A DNA stretch of 20,965 nucleotides from CAYNFH01 sp964396385. Lineage in GTDB: Bacteria > Armatimonadota > Chthonomonadetes > Chthonomonadales > CAJBBX01. The translations under genes were made by a program, and so were the position numbers. Below the pieces are notes generated by a model. That model searched no databases. It was not told the origin of the DNA and saw only the letters and a list, made by a program, of their open reading frames with translations. The stretch is taken from the NCBI GenBank assembly GCA_964396385.1, contig CAYNFH010000108.1:1-20965 (forward strand), given 5' to 3'. The first letter of the stretch is position 1, and the number at the start of each line of letters is the position of its first letter. Shown piece after piece: positions 6,287 to 13,965 of the stretch.

Positions 6287-8509
6287 GTGGTCGAGCAGCC
6301 CTCGGTCCCGATTGGTCGACGGGCGTTTCTGGCACGGGTAGCCGGGATTGTGGCGGCCCTGCAGGCAGCGCCGCGGGCCGTGTGGGCGGCGTTGCAGGCG
6401 GGACATGAGGACCCGTACGCGCGGTACGTGCGCACCTCCCGAGACTTCCGGCGGGTAAAGCAGGACAAGACATGGTGCGCCGCCGCGTTTCCCGGCTGGC
6501 TCTACATGCCGTGGACCTACCAGTGGAACATAGGGTACGCGGACGCGTCCGGCCGCTGGAGCAGGGAGCACGGCTACAACGGCGCCTTCCTGGACGGCAA
6601 CGGCGGCGCGCCGGACTCCCCGCCCGGCAAGCTGGACTGGATCAACCGCTTCCGCCTGCGCTTCTACATGGACCACACGGCCCGCAAGGGCTACCTGCAC
6701 CTGTGGGACGGGGATAAGGTTCAGCCGCACCGGGCGGAGCTGCATGGCACCGGAATTCGCCCTGTTCCCCTCAATGACTCCCTGGCGCAGAAGCTGCGCG
6801 AGTTTATCCGCGCCAACGTGGAGCAGGTGAAGTCCTCCCCCTACCGCGCCGCCTACGCGCTGGACGACGAGACCTCGTGGGGCCACTTCGTCCACCCCAC
6901 CATGTGGCGCGTAACGGACGACGATGCCGCCTTTCCGGCCTGGCTGCGGGAGGTGTACGGCGCCGGCGCTCCCGCCAGGGCAGGGTGGGTGAGCTACGAG
7001 GACATCCGGCCGCACCTGGCGGAGTGGTCCGTCCGCGACTTCGACGCGAGCCCCCTGATGGACCAGTGGAGCTTCAACGATTCGCTGTGGTGTAATTTCC
7101 TGGGTGGGCTGGTGGAGTACGCGAACGAGGTGGACCCACACACTCCCTGCGGCATCGTGGGGGCGCAGGCGCCCAGCGCGTTCGGCGGCTACGACTACGG
7201 CAAGCTGATGCGCAAGCTGCAGTACATCGAAGCGTACAACCTCGGGTCTTCGCAGGCCATCGTCCGCTCCTTCAACCCGCACAACGCCGTTCCGGCGGTC
7301 ACGAGCATGTTCCACAAGTCCGCCGAGGACGACATCTGGCAGGTCTGGTACTACCTGGCGCACGGCAACCGGGGCCACATCGGCTGGGTGGAGGGCTGGT
7401 TCGACGGCGAGACGCCAAAGCCATGGCACGACCAGGTGGCACCGCACTACCGAGAGGCGGGCGAGAAGATAGGCCCGCTGCTGATGGACGCGGAGTGGAT
7501 GCACGACGGCGTGGCGATCTACTACAGCCACCCCTCCATCCAGCTCGGCTGGATCCTGGACGCGCAGGCGCACGGTAAGACGTGGACCAACCGGGAGAGC
7601 GACCACCGGCTGGGCGCTTCCCACCTGGTGCGGCACGCGTGGGAGAACATGCTGCGCGATTCCGGCCTGCAGTACAGCTTCCTGAGCTACGTGGACGTGA
7701 TCCAGGGCGGAGTCCCGGCCGAGTACCGCGTGCTGATCCTCCCCGCGTGCCTGTGCCTCTCGGACGCGGAGACGAGGATGATCGAGGCGTTCTGCCGCGG
7801 TGGCGGCACGGTGATCGCGGACTACATGCCGGGGCTGTGGGACCAGCACGGCAGGGGCCGCGCGGGGGGCGGCGCGCTGGACCGGCTGTTCGGCGTGCGG
7901 CACGATCCCGGGATGACGATGCAGGACGTGTTCGGGAGCAAGCTCTGGTGCGAGGTGGACCAGGACGCCAACTACGGCTGGAAGAGCTACTCCGAGTTTC
8001 TGACCAATGGAAACACGTGCATCAAGGACCCCAGCGGATTCAACAAGGCGGTGCGGCAGATGGGGACCGACCACGTGAGCCAGGTAGGCCGAGGCACGGC
8101 CGTACTGATGAACCTGTCGCCGCAGTGGTACAACGCGTACCGCGTGGCCGGGGCGGACGGGGCCCGGCGGCGCGAGACCTTCATACGGCACGTGAAGGCC
8201 GCCGGTGTTCGGCGGTGGGTGGATCTGGAGGGGGCAGGCGAGGCGGTGTTCGGGTACGAGATCACCTACTTCCGAAAGGCCAACGGAAGAAAGGTGCTGT
8301 TCCTTTGCCGTAACCCGGAGGTGACGGGCTCGGAGCTGGGCGGCGGCAACGCGGCGGGCCTGAAAACCGGAGCGGTGAAGGCAACCCTCAAGTTCTCCCT
8401 CCCCGTCCGGAACGTGCGCGACGAGCGCACCGGCGCCCCGCTCCCCAACGGCGACCTGTTCCGGTTCACCTGGCGGCAGAACGAGGCTATCGTCCTGTCG
8501 ATGGACTAA
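6287..8509 (+). CDS. Tat-signal GH42-like glycoside hydrolase with beta-galactosidase trimerisation-type domain
   Basis: Large (740 aa) predicted exported glycosidase. GTG 6287 is preferred, with GGA at 6279-6281 as a weak ribosome site. A TTG at 6263 overlapping the previous stop would give 748 aa. The N-terminus has GRRAFLAR plus a hydrophobic segment, a Tat-like signal. The central part looks like a clan-A TIM barrel: ALDDETSWG (Glu195) is a candidate acid/base and GWVEGWFDGE (Glu369) a candidate nucleophile. Residues about 455-560, including YRVLILPACLCLSDAETRMI and GGTVIADYMPGLWD, resemble the class-I-glutamine-amidotransferase-like trimerisation domain of GH42 beta-galactosidases. The C-terminal about 100 residues look like a beta-sandwich. 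Assignment to a named GH family, and hence the substrate, is uncertain. Coupling to the Gfo/Idh gene suggests a shared glycoside substrate. Confidence 0.75.
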   Translation: MVEQPSVPIGRRAFLARVAGIVAALQAAPRAVWAALQAGHEDPYARYVRTSRDFRRVKQDKTWCAAAFPGWLYMPWTYQWNIGYADASGRWSREHGYNGAFLDGNGGAPDSPPGKLDWINRFRLRFYMDHTARKGYLHLWDGDKVQPHRAELHGTGIRPVPLNDSLAQKLREFIRANVEQVKSSPYRAAYALDDETSWGHFVHPTMWRVTDDDAAFPAWLREVYGAGAPARAGWVSYEDIRPHLAEWSVRDFDASPLMDQWSFNDSLWCNFLGGLVEYANEVDPHTPCGIVGAQAPSAFGGYDYGKLMRKLQYIEAYNLGSSQAIVRSFNPHNAVPAVTSMFHKSAEDDIWQVWYYLAHGNRGHIGWVEGWFDGETPKPWHDQVAPHYREAGEKIGPLLMDAEWMHDGVAIYYSHPSIQLGWILDAQAHGKTWTNRESDHRLGASHLVRHAWENMLRDSGLQYSFLSYVDVIQGGVPAEYRVLILPACLCLSDAETRMIEAFCRGGGTVIADYMPGLWDQHGRGRAGGGALDRLFGVRHDPGMTMQDVFGSKLWCEVDQDANYGWKSYSEFLTNGNTCIKDPSGFNKAVRQMGTDHVSQVGRGTAVLMNLSPQWYNAYRVAGADGARRRETFIRHVKAAGVRRWVDLEGAGEAVFGYEITYFRKANGRKVLFLCRNPEVTGSELGGGNAAGLKTGAVKATLKFSLPVRNVRDERTGAPLPNGDLFRFTWRQNEAIVLSMD

Positions 8510-8816
8510 ACGACTTGGCCGGAGGATAGACGGCTCAGGATCGAATCAGCGCAAGGCTGAGGCGATTCTTATCAAAGCGCGTGAAGAGCAGAATGAAGCT
8601 CTGATCCTGGCCGGCAGTTTAGAGCTCGATGCTCAGCTGTTGGCCGCGCTCAAAGCAGACTGTGCATTGGTCGAGAACCGCTCCGCCCAGGTAAGCTGGG
8701 ATAAGGACTCCACCCTCATAGCCTGTACTGAGGCCCCATCCTGCCGCGCCGGCAAGGAGTCTGGCACAGTGCCGGGTAACTTCCTGTCAGCACCATAACC
8801 AACCTCTGGATACCGC
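8510..8816. other. 307-bp gap between genes with a start-less open frame
   Basis: No promoter, hairpin or RNA gene is evident. One + frame is open from before the GH42-like stop until TAA at about 8800. It encodes an alpha-helical, charged peptide (for example RKAEAILIKAREEQNEAL, then LDAQLLAALKADC) with no ATG or GTG before it; the only candidate is a TTG halfway through. It may be the remnant of a gene whose 5' end is lost, or chance in GC-rich DNA. No ribosome binding site precedes the GH51 ATG at 8817. Confidence 0.3.
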
Positions 8817-10880
8817 ATGAATCTCCTTCTTGTCAGCGCGAGCCTCCTGACCGCCGCGCTTCCCGCGCCGACTCCCGCACCGGATTCCCACATCCGGGTA
8901 GACGCCGGCCGCGTGCTGAACCGGATCACGCCCTGGATGTACGGTGCNNNNNNNNNNTCGCCGGCGGCTGCCCGCGTAACCATCCGCGCGGACGCCGGCA
9001 AGGATACCGGCCGGGTCAGCCGTTACCTCACCGGTGCGTGCATCGAAGACGTGAACCACGAGATCTACGGCGGCCTGTATGCGCAGATGCTGTTTGGCGA
9101 GAGCTTTGAGGAGCCACCCCACGGGGCAAAGAAGACGGAGGACGGAGGACGGAGGACGGACGGAGGCTCAGTACCGCGCCCGAACAGACCGTTCGAAGTG
9201 GAGCTGGTGAGCGGGATGTGGGACGCTGTCCATACCGGCGGCTGTACCGCCCGGTTCGCGTGGGATTCGGCCGCGCCGTTCAACACCGCTCACTCCCAGC
9301 GCATCGAGATTACGGGCGGCGCGGGGACTGCCGGTGTGGCCAACCGCGGGCTGAACCGGTGGGGGCTGGCGGTGCGGCGCGGCGACACGTACGCCGGCCA
9401 CGTCTACCTGCGGCAGGAGGGCTATGCCGGCCGCGTGACCGTGGTGCTCCAGAGCGCCGACGGCAGCCGCACCTACGCGCAGCGAAGCCTGGGGCCGGTG
9501 GGCCGCGATTGGGCGCGGTACGAGTTTGCACTGAAGCCTTCCAGGTCCGACGATCACGCGCGGTTCGCGGTCTGGATAGACCGTCCGGGGAGCGTGTGGG
9601 TGGACGAGGCGTACCTCTCTCCTACCGGCCGCGCGCTGTTCCACGGCCTGCCAGTCCGCGCGGATATCGCGAACAAGCTACGAGAGGAGGGCATCACCTT
9701 CCTGCGATACGGCGGGAGCATGGTTAACGCGCCGGAGTACCGCTGGAAGCACATGCCGGGCGACCGCGACCGCCGGCCCCAGTACAAGGGCTGGTGGTAT
9801 CCCTACTCCACCAACGGTTTCGGCATTGAGGAGTTCGTCCAGTCCTGCCGGGCGGCCGGGATAGAGCCGGCGTTTGCCATCAATATCGACGAGACGGAGC
9901 AGGACGCCGCAGACCTGGTGGAGTACCTGAACGGCCCTCCGGACAGCCCGTGGGGACGGCGCCGGGCGGAGAATGGGCACCCCCAACCGTACGGCGTGCG
10001 TTACATAGAGATAGGCAACGAGGAGGCCATCGACGGCTGCCGAGAGTGGTACGCCCGCTACCTGGACAGGTTCCAGCGGCTGGAGGCGGCCATGCACGCA
10101 AAGGACCCGGGGCTCCAGCTTGTCATTGCCGCCTGGTGGAGGCCGGAGGAGCCGCTGGTCAAGCGCATCGTCCAGGAGCTGAACGGTAAGGCGGCGCTGT
10201 GGGATGTGCACGTGGGCGGGGACGACCTGCGCGAGGGGCTGAACGTGGACCGCCTCTTCACCCGGATGGAGCAGCTCTTCCAGGAGTGGGCGCCGGGGAC
10301 GCGCATGAAGGCGGTGGTCTTCGAGGAGAACGGCGGCCGCCACGACCTCCAGCGCGCGCTCGGCCACGCCCGCATCCTGAACACCACCCGGCGACACGGC
10401 GACTTCGTGCTGGTGGACTGTCCCGCCAACTGCCTGCAGCCCTGGAAGCAGAACGGCAACGGCTGGGACCAGGGGCAGGTCTCCTTCACGCCCTCCGAAG
10501 TGTGGGGCATGCCGCCCTTCTACGCCCAGCAGATGGCGTCGCGCAACCGGGAGCCGCTGAGAGTGGGCTCGGAAGCCGACAGCCCCGGGGATGACCTGGA
10601 CGTCCTGGCTACGCGCAGCGAGGACGGCCGGACGCTGGTGCTGAGCGTGGTGAACGCGGGGCCGGCGGAGCGCACAGCAAGCCTGGAGATCGCAGGCTTC
10701 GGCTCCCTGGCGCCGGACGCGGACGTCTGGATGCTAGCCGGGCAGCTTACGGACGTGAATACGCCGGAGTCGCCGGAGCGGGTGCGTTCGCAGCATTCAG
10801 CGCTTCATGGAGCGGGCGGCCGGTTCGAGTACCGCTTCCCGGCCCACTCGTACACGGTGCTGCGGCTGCGGCGCCGGTAA
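8817..10880 (+). CDS. GH51 alpha-L-arabinofuranosidase, interrupted by an assembly gap (probably chimeric)
   Basis: Glycosidase predicted to release terminal arabinofuranosyl groups. After the gap the protein starts with the family-typical GACIEDVNHEIYGGLYAQ, followed by a carbohydrate-binding-like beta domain (about residues 125-270). The TIM barrel then carries EIGNEE (acid/base Glu402) and VVFEENGGRHDLQ (nucleophile Glu503 or Glu504). The C-terminal beta domain ends in AHSYTVLRLRRR. Residues 1-43, before the Ns, are a complete N-terminus: a signal peptide plus IRVDAGRVLNRITPWMYG. The segment right after the Ns, VTIRADAGKDTGRVSRYLTG, is homologous to the same part of the family, so the N-terminal strand is present twice. 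The ORF is thus best read as the beginning of one GH51 gene joined to the body of another. An in-frame heptamer repeat lies at 9134-9166. The SDR gene follows after 10 nt. Confidence 0.85.
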   Translation: MNLLLVSASLLTAALPAPTPAPDSHIRVDAGRVLNRITPWMYGXXXXSPAAARVTIRADAGKDTGRVSRYLTGACIEDVNHEIYGGLYAQMLFGESFEEPPHGAKKTEDGGRRTDGGSVPRPNRPFEVELVSGMWDAVHTGGCTARFAWDSAAPFNTAHSQRIEITGGAGTAGVANRGLNRWGLAVRRGDTYAGHVYLRQEGYAGRVTVVLQSADGSRTYAQRSLGPVGRDWARYEFALKPSRSDDHARFAVWIDRPGSVWVDEAYLSPTGRALFHGLPVRADIANKLREEGITFLRYGGSMVNAPEYRWKHMPGDRDRRPQYKGWWYPYSTNGFGIEEFVQSCRAAGIEPAFAINIDETEQDAADLVEYLNGPPDSPWGRRRAENGHPQPYGVRYIEIGNEEAIDGCREWYARYLDRFQRLEAAMHAKDPGLQLVIAAWWRPEEPLVKRIVQELNGKAALWDVHVGGDDLREGLNVDRLFTRMEQLFQEWAPGTRMKAVVFEENGGRHDLQRALGHARILNTTRRHGDFVLVDCPANCLQPWKQNGNGWDQGQVSFTPSEVWGMPPFYAQQMASRNREPLRVGSEADSPGDDLDVLATRSEDGRTLVLSVVNAGPAERTASLEIAGFGSLAPDADVWMLAGQLTDVNTPESPERVRSQHSALHGAGGRFEYRFPAHSYTVLRLRRR
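8948..8957. other. Assembly gap (10 Ns)
   Basis: Ten unknown bases of conventional, not measured, length. The six bases before them (CGGTGC) equal the six bases that begin the conserved GH51 block on the other side (8980s-9030s region, ...CCGGTGCGTGCATCGAAGAC). This is what one sees when a contig ends on entering a sequence shared by two paralogues. Confidence 0.95.
9134..9166 (+). repeat. In-frame GACGGAG heptamer tandem repeat inside GH51
   Basis: Three perfect GACGGAG units (9134-9154) are followed by a shortened fourth (GACGGACGGAG). It encodes the low-complexity KKTEDGGRRTDGG stretch between the conserved GESFEEPP block and the next conserved region. Such a hydrophilic insert is not expected in GH51 and sits at a surface-loop-like position. 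Confidence 0.8.
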
Positions 10881-10890
10881 GGATGGATCG

Positions 10891-11688
10891 ATGGATTGGA
10901 CGGGTAAGGTCGGGATTGTGACGGGCGGCGCGTCCGGGATCGGGGAGGCGACGGCGCGGGAGTTCGCGGCTGGAGGGGCCGCGGTGGCCATACTGGACGT
11001 GAACGGGGAGGCCGGTGAGAAGGTCGCGGCAGCGCTCCGGGCTTTGGGCGGTGCGGCCTCCTTCCACGAAGTGGACGTCGCGGACTCGGAGGCCTGCCAG
11101 GCAGCGGTGCGGGCTATCGTGGCGGAGTACGGGCGCGTGGACTGCCTGGTGAACAACGCGGCCAGCTTTCTTACGAAGGGACTCGACGCCACAACCGCGG
11201 ACTGGGAGCGGGTGCTGGGCACCAACGTGCGGGGCTACGCCAACATGGCGCAGGCGTGCGCGGAGCCGATGCGGGATTCCGGCGGTGGGGCCATTGTGAA
11301 CCTCTCCAGCATCTCCGGCCACGTCGCCCAGCCCAACCGGTGGACCTACAACGCCTCTAAAGGCGCCATCCTGGCGCTCACGCGCTGCATGGCGCTGGAT
11401 CTGGCGCCCTACGGAATCCGCGTCAATACGGTCAGCCCCGGATGGACCTGGACGCCGGAGGTCGCGAAGGCGGCGGTGGGCGGACGCGAGAAGTGGGAGC
11501 CGGTGTGGGGCCGCTTCTCCATTCTGCGCCGGCTGGGCGAGCCGCGCGAGGTGGCCCGCGCCATCCTGTTCCTGTGCAGCGATGACGCCAGCTTGATCAC
11601 AGGTGCGGAGCTGCCGGTAGACGGCGGCTACCTCGCGCTGGGCAGCGAGGGGCTCGGCGATCACTCCACCTTCGCCGGGACGGAGTGA
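10891..11688 (+). CDS. SDR-family NAD(P)-dependent dehydrogenase/reductase
   Basis: Classical short-chain dehydrogenase, 265 aa from ATG 10891. That start is chosen because AAGGA (10879-10883) lies 7 nt upstream and the Rossmann strand begins at residue 6. An upstream in-frame ATG (10807) lies inside the GH51 gene and adds non-homologous sequence. The cofactor motif TGGASGIG is near residues 11-18 and an Asp ending beta-2 (AILDVNG) suggests NAD(H) preference. NNAAS replaces the usual NNAG, and the catalytic Ser-Tyr-Lys set is present in SSISGHVAQPNRWTYNASK. The typical end ELPVDGGYLALG closes the fold. The gene is 10 nt behind GH51 and most likely in one operon with it, which suggests oxidation or reduction of a released sugar or aglycone. 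The actual substrate cannot be inferred. Confidence 0.93.
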   Translation: MDWTGKVGIVTGGASGIGEATAREFAAGGAAVAILDVNGEAGEKVAAALRALGGAASFHEVDVADSEACQAAVRAIVAEYGRVDCLVNNAASFLTKGLDATTADWERVLGTNVRGYANMAQACAEPMRDSGGGAIVNLSSISGHVAQPNRWTYNASKGAILALTRCMALDLAPYGIRVNTVSPGWTWTPEVAKAAVGGREKWEPVWGRFSILRRLGEPREVARAILFLCSDDASLITGAELPVDGGYLALGSEGLGDHSTFAGTE

Positions 11689-12147
11689 GTGCATCTGGTG
11701 CCCCGGCGTTTCGTTGTCTCGAACCTGCAAGGTGCTAGGGGCCTGTGTCACGGCGTCCTGCCCTGTTGCACCCTTTATCTTGCGCTTGGGGTTGCTGTGT
11801 GGCTGCTGTTCCACCGTCCGCTGATTCTGCTCGGTCTTGTTGCGCTGGCTGCCGTGTGGCTCTACCTGGGTGGAGTCCGCTATGAGCGCAGATTCCGGCA
11901 GAAAGGATACCGGTCGGGACACAGAGGCCGCGACGAAGTGTTCTACCAGGAGCTCTTTGCCGGGGCGACGCGGGAGCTCGTCATCCCGGGAGAGATGACG
12001 GTCGGCGGGCCTCACCTGGTCTACGTGCCGAGTGACCGTGAGTGGTACGAACAAATGCCCGAATGGGCGCGGGCCCGAAAGGTGGAGATCCTGAGCCGCA
12101 TGAAGGAAGAATTAGGTGCGCGGGATCATGAGTTTGTGGAGGGGTAG
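11689..12147 (+). CDS. Small membrane protein of unknown function, abutting the SDR gene
   Basis: 152-aa frame with a GTG start directly after the SDR stop (no spacer, GGAG three bases upstream), suggesting translational coupling. Two hydrophobic helices (about residues 24-41 and 44-62) are followed by a basic stretch (RYERRFRQKGYR) and a soluble about 80-residue domain. That domain contains RELVIPGEMTVGGPHLVYV, a Trp-rich part (REWYEQMPEWARARK) and a closing EILSRMKEELG helix. The pattern (strand, GE turn, strand, W-P-W, R-x4-I-x2-R helix) vaguely recalls Imm74-like immunity-fold proteins, but this is only a resemblance. Residues 1-22 are atypical and their DNA contains a GGTGC...GCACC inverted repeat (about 11730-11772), so the true start could be further downstream. 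Confidence 0.6.
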   Translation: MHLVPRRFVVSNLQGARGLCHGVLPCCTLYLALGVAVWLLFHRPLILLGLVALAAVWLYLGGVRYERRFRQKGYRSGHRGRDEVFYQELFAGATRELVIPGEMTVGGPHLVYVPSDREWYEQMPEWARARKVEILSRMKEELGARDHEFVEG

Positions 12148-12314
12148 CCCGCGCAGAAGCAAGAACGGCGGTGCACGAGGTTGCCCTCAGACGGATTGCT
12201 TTCATACCAGGTGGGGATACGCTCCTCGTAACGAACCGGGGTGGTACGGGAGGCCCCCACTGTGATAGTACCCTCGCATAACGAGCAGTCAGGACGTAGA
12301 GAGGAGTCGGTAGG

Positions 12315-12923
12315 ATGCAGGTAGCGATCATCGGCGCCGGCAACGTGGGCGCAACACTGGGCAAGCGCCTGAAGGAGGCGGGGCATACCGTGCGCTGGGG
12401 CGTACCGAACCCGGACGATGCCAAGTACCAGGGCCTGGATGTTACGGACGTGGGCAGCGCCGCGCAGGGCGCGCAGATCGTGATCCTCGCGGTGCCCTGG
12501 CAGGCGGCTGAGCAGGCGGTAAAGAGCGCGGGGGACCTCCAGGGCAAGATCCTGGTAGACGTCACCAATCCCATCGCGCAGGACTTCTCCGACCTGGCAG
12601 ACCTGGGCGGCTCTTCCGCGGCGGAGCGGATCGCGGGCTGGGCGCCCGGGGCCGCCGTGGTGAAGGCGTTCAACACCATCGGCGCCAATGTCATGGAGAA
12701 CCCCACGTTCGGGGACAAACGCGCCACCCTCCTGGTGGCTGGGGACGATGCGGACGCGAAAGCGGCGGTGAGCGGCCTGGCGCAGGACATCGGCTTCGAC
12801 CCGGTAGATGCCGGCCCGCTCCGCATGGCGCGCCATCTGGAGTCGTTTGCCTGGATCTGGATCACGCTCGCGATTAAGCAGGGGCAGGGCCGGGACATCG
12901 TCTTCCAGCTCCTCCGGCGGTGA
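12315..12923 (+). CDS. F420-dependent NADP reductase-like / NADPH-binding protein
   Basis: 202-aa Rossmann protein of the 'NADP oxidoreductase, coenzyme F420-dependent' family. Start ATG 12315 is supported by GAGGAG at 12301-12306, 8 nt upstream. The dinucleotide-binding motif IIGAGNVGATLG is at residues 5-16; HTVRWGVPN follows beta-2 and could bind the 2'-phosphate of NADPH. VILAVPW, DVTNPI and VKAFNTIGANVM are family signatures, the last lying in the substrate/F420 cleft. Known members transfer hydride between NADPH and F420, but many short bacterial homologues have no shown F420 use. No F420 biosynthesis gene is in the window. It has its own 167-bp upstream gap and looks like a single transcription unit. 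Confidence 0.85.
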   Translation: MQVAIIGAGNVGATLGKRLKEAGHTVRWGVPNPDDAKYQGLDVTDVGSAAQGAQIVILAVPWQAAEQAVKSAGDLQGKILVDVTNPIAQDFSDLADLGGSSAAERIAGWAPGAAVVKAFNTIGANVMENPTFGDKRATLLVAGDDADAKAAVSGLAQDIGFDPVDAGPLRMARHLESFAWIWITLAIKQGQGRDIVFQLLRR

Positions 12924-12994
12924 GCGGCCCGGGCAGCGTGGATCCTGTATCACGGGTTCAAGGAGGAAGTGTCCGGTTGCTTGCTTAACATAGC

Positions 12995-13009
12995 CGCTGC
13001 AGAGCAGCG
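12995..13009. terminator. Short perfect hairpin after the F420-reductase-like gene
   Basis: CGCTGC-AGA-GCAGCG forms a 6-bp stem with a 3-nt loop, 72 bases after the stop and 24 bases before the next start. It lacks a U-run, so termination is doubtful. It could equally be a leader hairpin of the nucleotidyltransferase gene. Confidence 0.3.
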
Positions 13010-13032
13010 ATGCTGGCAACCAGGGAGGCAAG

Positions 13033-13965
13033 TTGGCCGCGCCGATGACGGATGCGCAGAACCTGTTTGGAACCGCCCTTGAGATGCTCGTGGACAAGGT
13101 GCAGGCGGATCCTTGCGTGCTCGCGGCTGTGCTCCTGGGCAGCATGGCCTACGACGCGGTCTGGCAGCGATCCGACATCGACCTGTTGCTGGTGATCCAG
13201 GAGTCTCCCCGCAAGAAAGAGGGTCTGTGCCTGGTGGAATGTGGGGTCAACGTCCATTGTATGCTCCTCACGCGGAGCGAGTTCCGCAAGATCCTGGAGG
13301 GATCCGTCCAGGGGTCGTTCATGCACTCGCTGCTGCTCAAGGGCCGCATGCTCTTCTCGCGAGACGAGCCGCTGAGGGAGCTGTTCGAGTCCCGGCACGG
13401 CCTGGGCGAGCGGGACCGGTCCATCCAGCTATTGAAGATGGTCTCCCACGCGCTTCCCGGGTTGGCGAAGGCGGAGAAGTGGTTTCATGTCCGGAAGGAC
13501 TACACCTACTGCAGCTTCTGGATACTGAAGTGCGTGGACTCACTGGCCTCCATCGAGGTACTGCTCCACGACGAGGTGCCGTCGCGGGAGGTCATCCACC
13601 AGGCGCTGCGGCTCAATCCGGCGCTGTTCCGGGCGATCTACACGGACCTGCTGGAGGGCATCCCTTCCCCTCTGCAGCTTGAGAGCGCTCTGGCGGGCGC
13701 CAAGACCTACCTTCGGTCCCACGTGGACGATCTGTTCTCTCCGATACTGTCGTACCTGGAAGAGGAGGGCGCACTGCGCTCCATGACCGACATCAATCAC
13801 CATTTCTTGCGCCATTTCGGGGTGGAAAGCGTCGACAGCGCGTGTGAGTGGCTCGCCGATGAGGGGTATCTGCACAAGCTGGCGACGCCTGTCCGCGTGA
13901 CGGACAAGAGCCACGTCGAAGTGGAAGAGGCGGCGTACTACTGCGCGGCGGACGCGGGCCGTTGA
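13033..13965 (+). CDS. Nucleotidyltransferase-domain (MNT-fold) protein with C-terminal helical and winged-helix-like parts
   Basis: 310 aa. The N-terminal domain carries the polymerase-beta-superfamily signature GS-x10-D-x-D in LLGSMAYDAVWQRSDIDLLL (Gly36-Ser37, Asp48, Asp50), so metal-dependent nucleotidyl transfer is expected. The middle (about 135-230) is helical with HVRKDYTYCSFWILK, reminiscent of the HEPN-like helical partner domains found with such enzymes. The end (about 235-305) resembles a winged helix with HHFLRHFGVESVDSACEWL and a closing EEAAYYCA. The start is TTG 13033, because GGGAGG at 13023-13028 is 4 nt upstream. ATG 13045 is the alternative but is poorly spaced. The stop overlaps the uvrA start by four bases (TTGA), so the two are translationally coupled. 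The target (protein, RNA or small molecule) is unknown. Confidence 0.8.
   Translation: MAAPMTDAQNLFGTALEMLVDKVQADPCVLAAVLLGSMAYDAVWQRSDIDLLLVIQESPRKKEGLCLVECGVNVHCMLLTRSEFRKILEGSVQGSFMHSLLLKGRMLFSRDEPLRELFESRHGLGERDRSIQLLKMVSHALPGLAKAEKWFHVRKDYTYCSFWILKCVDSLASIEVLLHDEVPSREVIHQALRLNPALFRAIYTDLLEGIPSPLQLESALAGAKTYLRSHVDDLFSPILSYLEEEGALRSMTDINHHFLRHFGVESVDSACEWLADEGYLHKLATPVRVTDKSHVEVEEAAYYCAADAGR

Noticed and set aside
6170..8191. 673-aa minus-strand open frame opposite the GH42-like gene
   Set aside because: Antisense shadow in GC-rich DNA: low-complexity His/Arg/Val-rich composition, no domain motifs, and the plus strand carries a clear protein.
12190..12300. Riboswitch or T-box-like leader before the F420-reductase-like gene
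   Set aside because: A GGTAC...GTACC pair and a C-run are visible, but no conserved riboswitch core could be matched.
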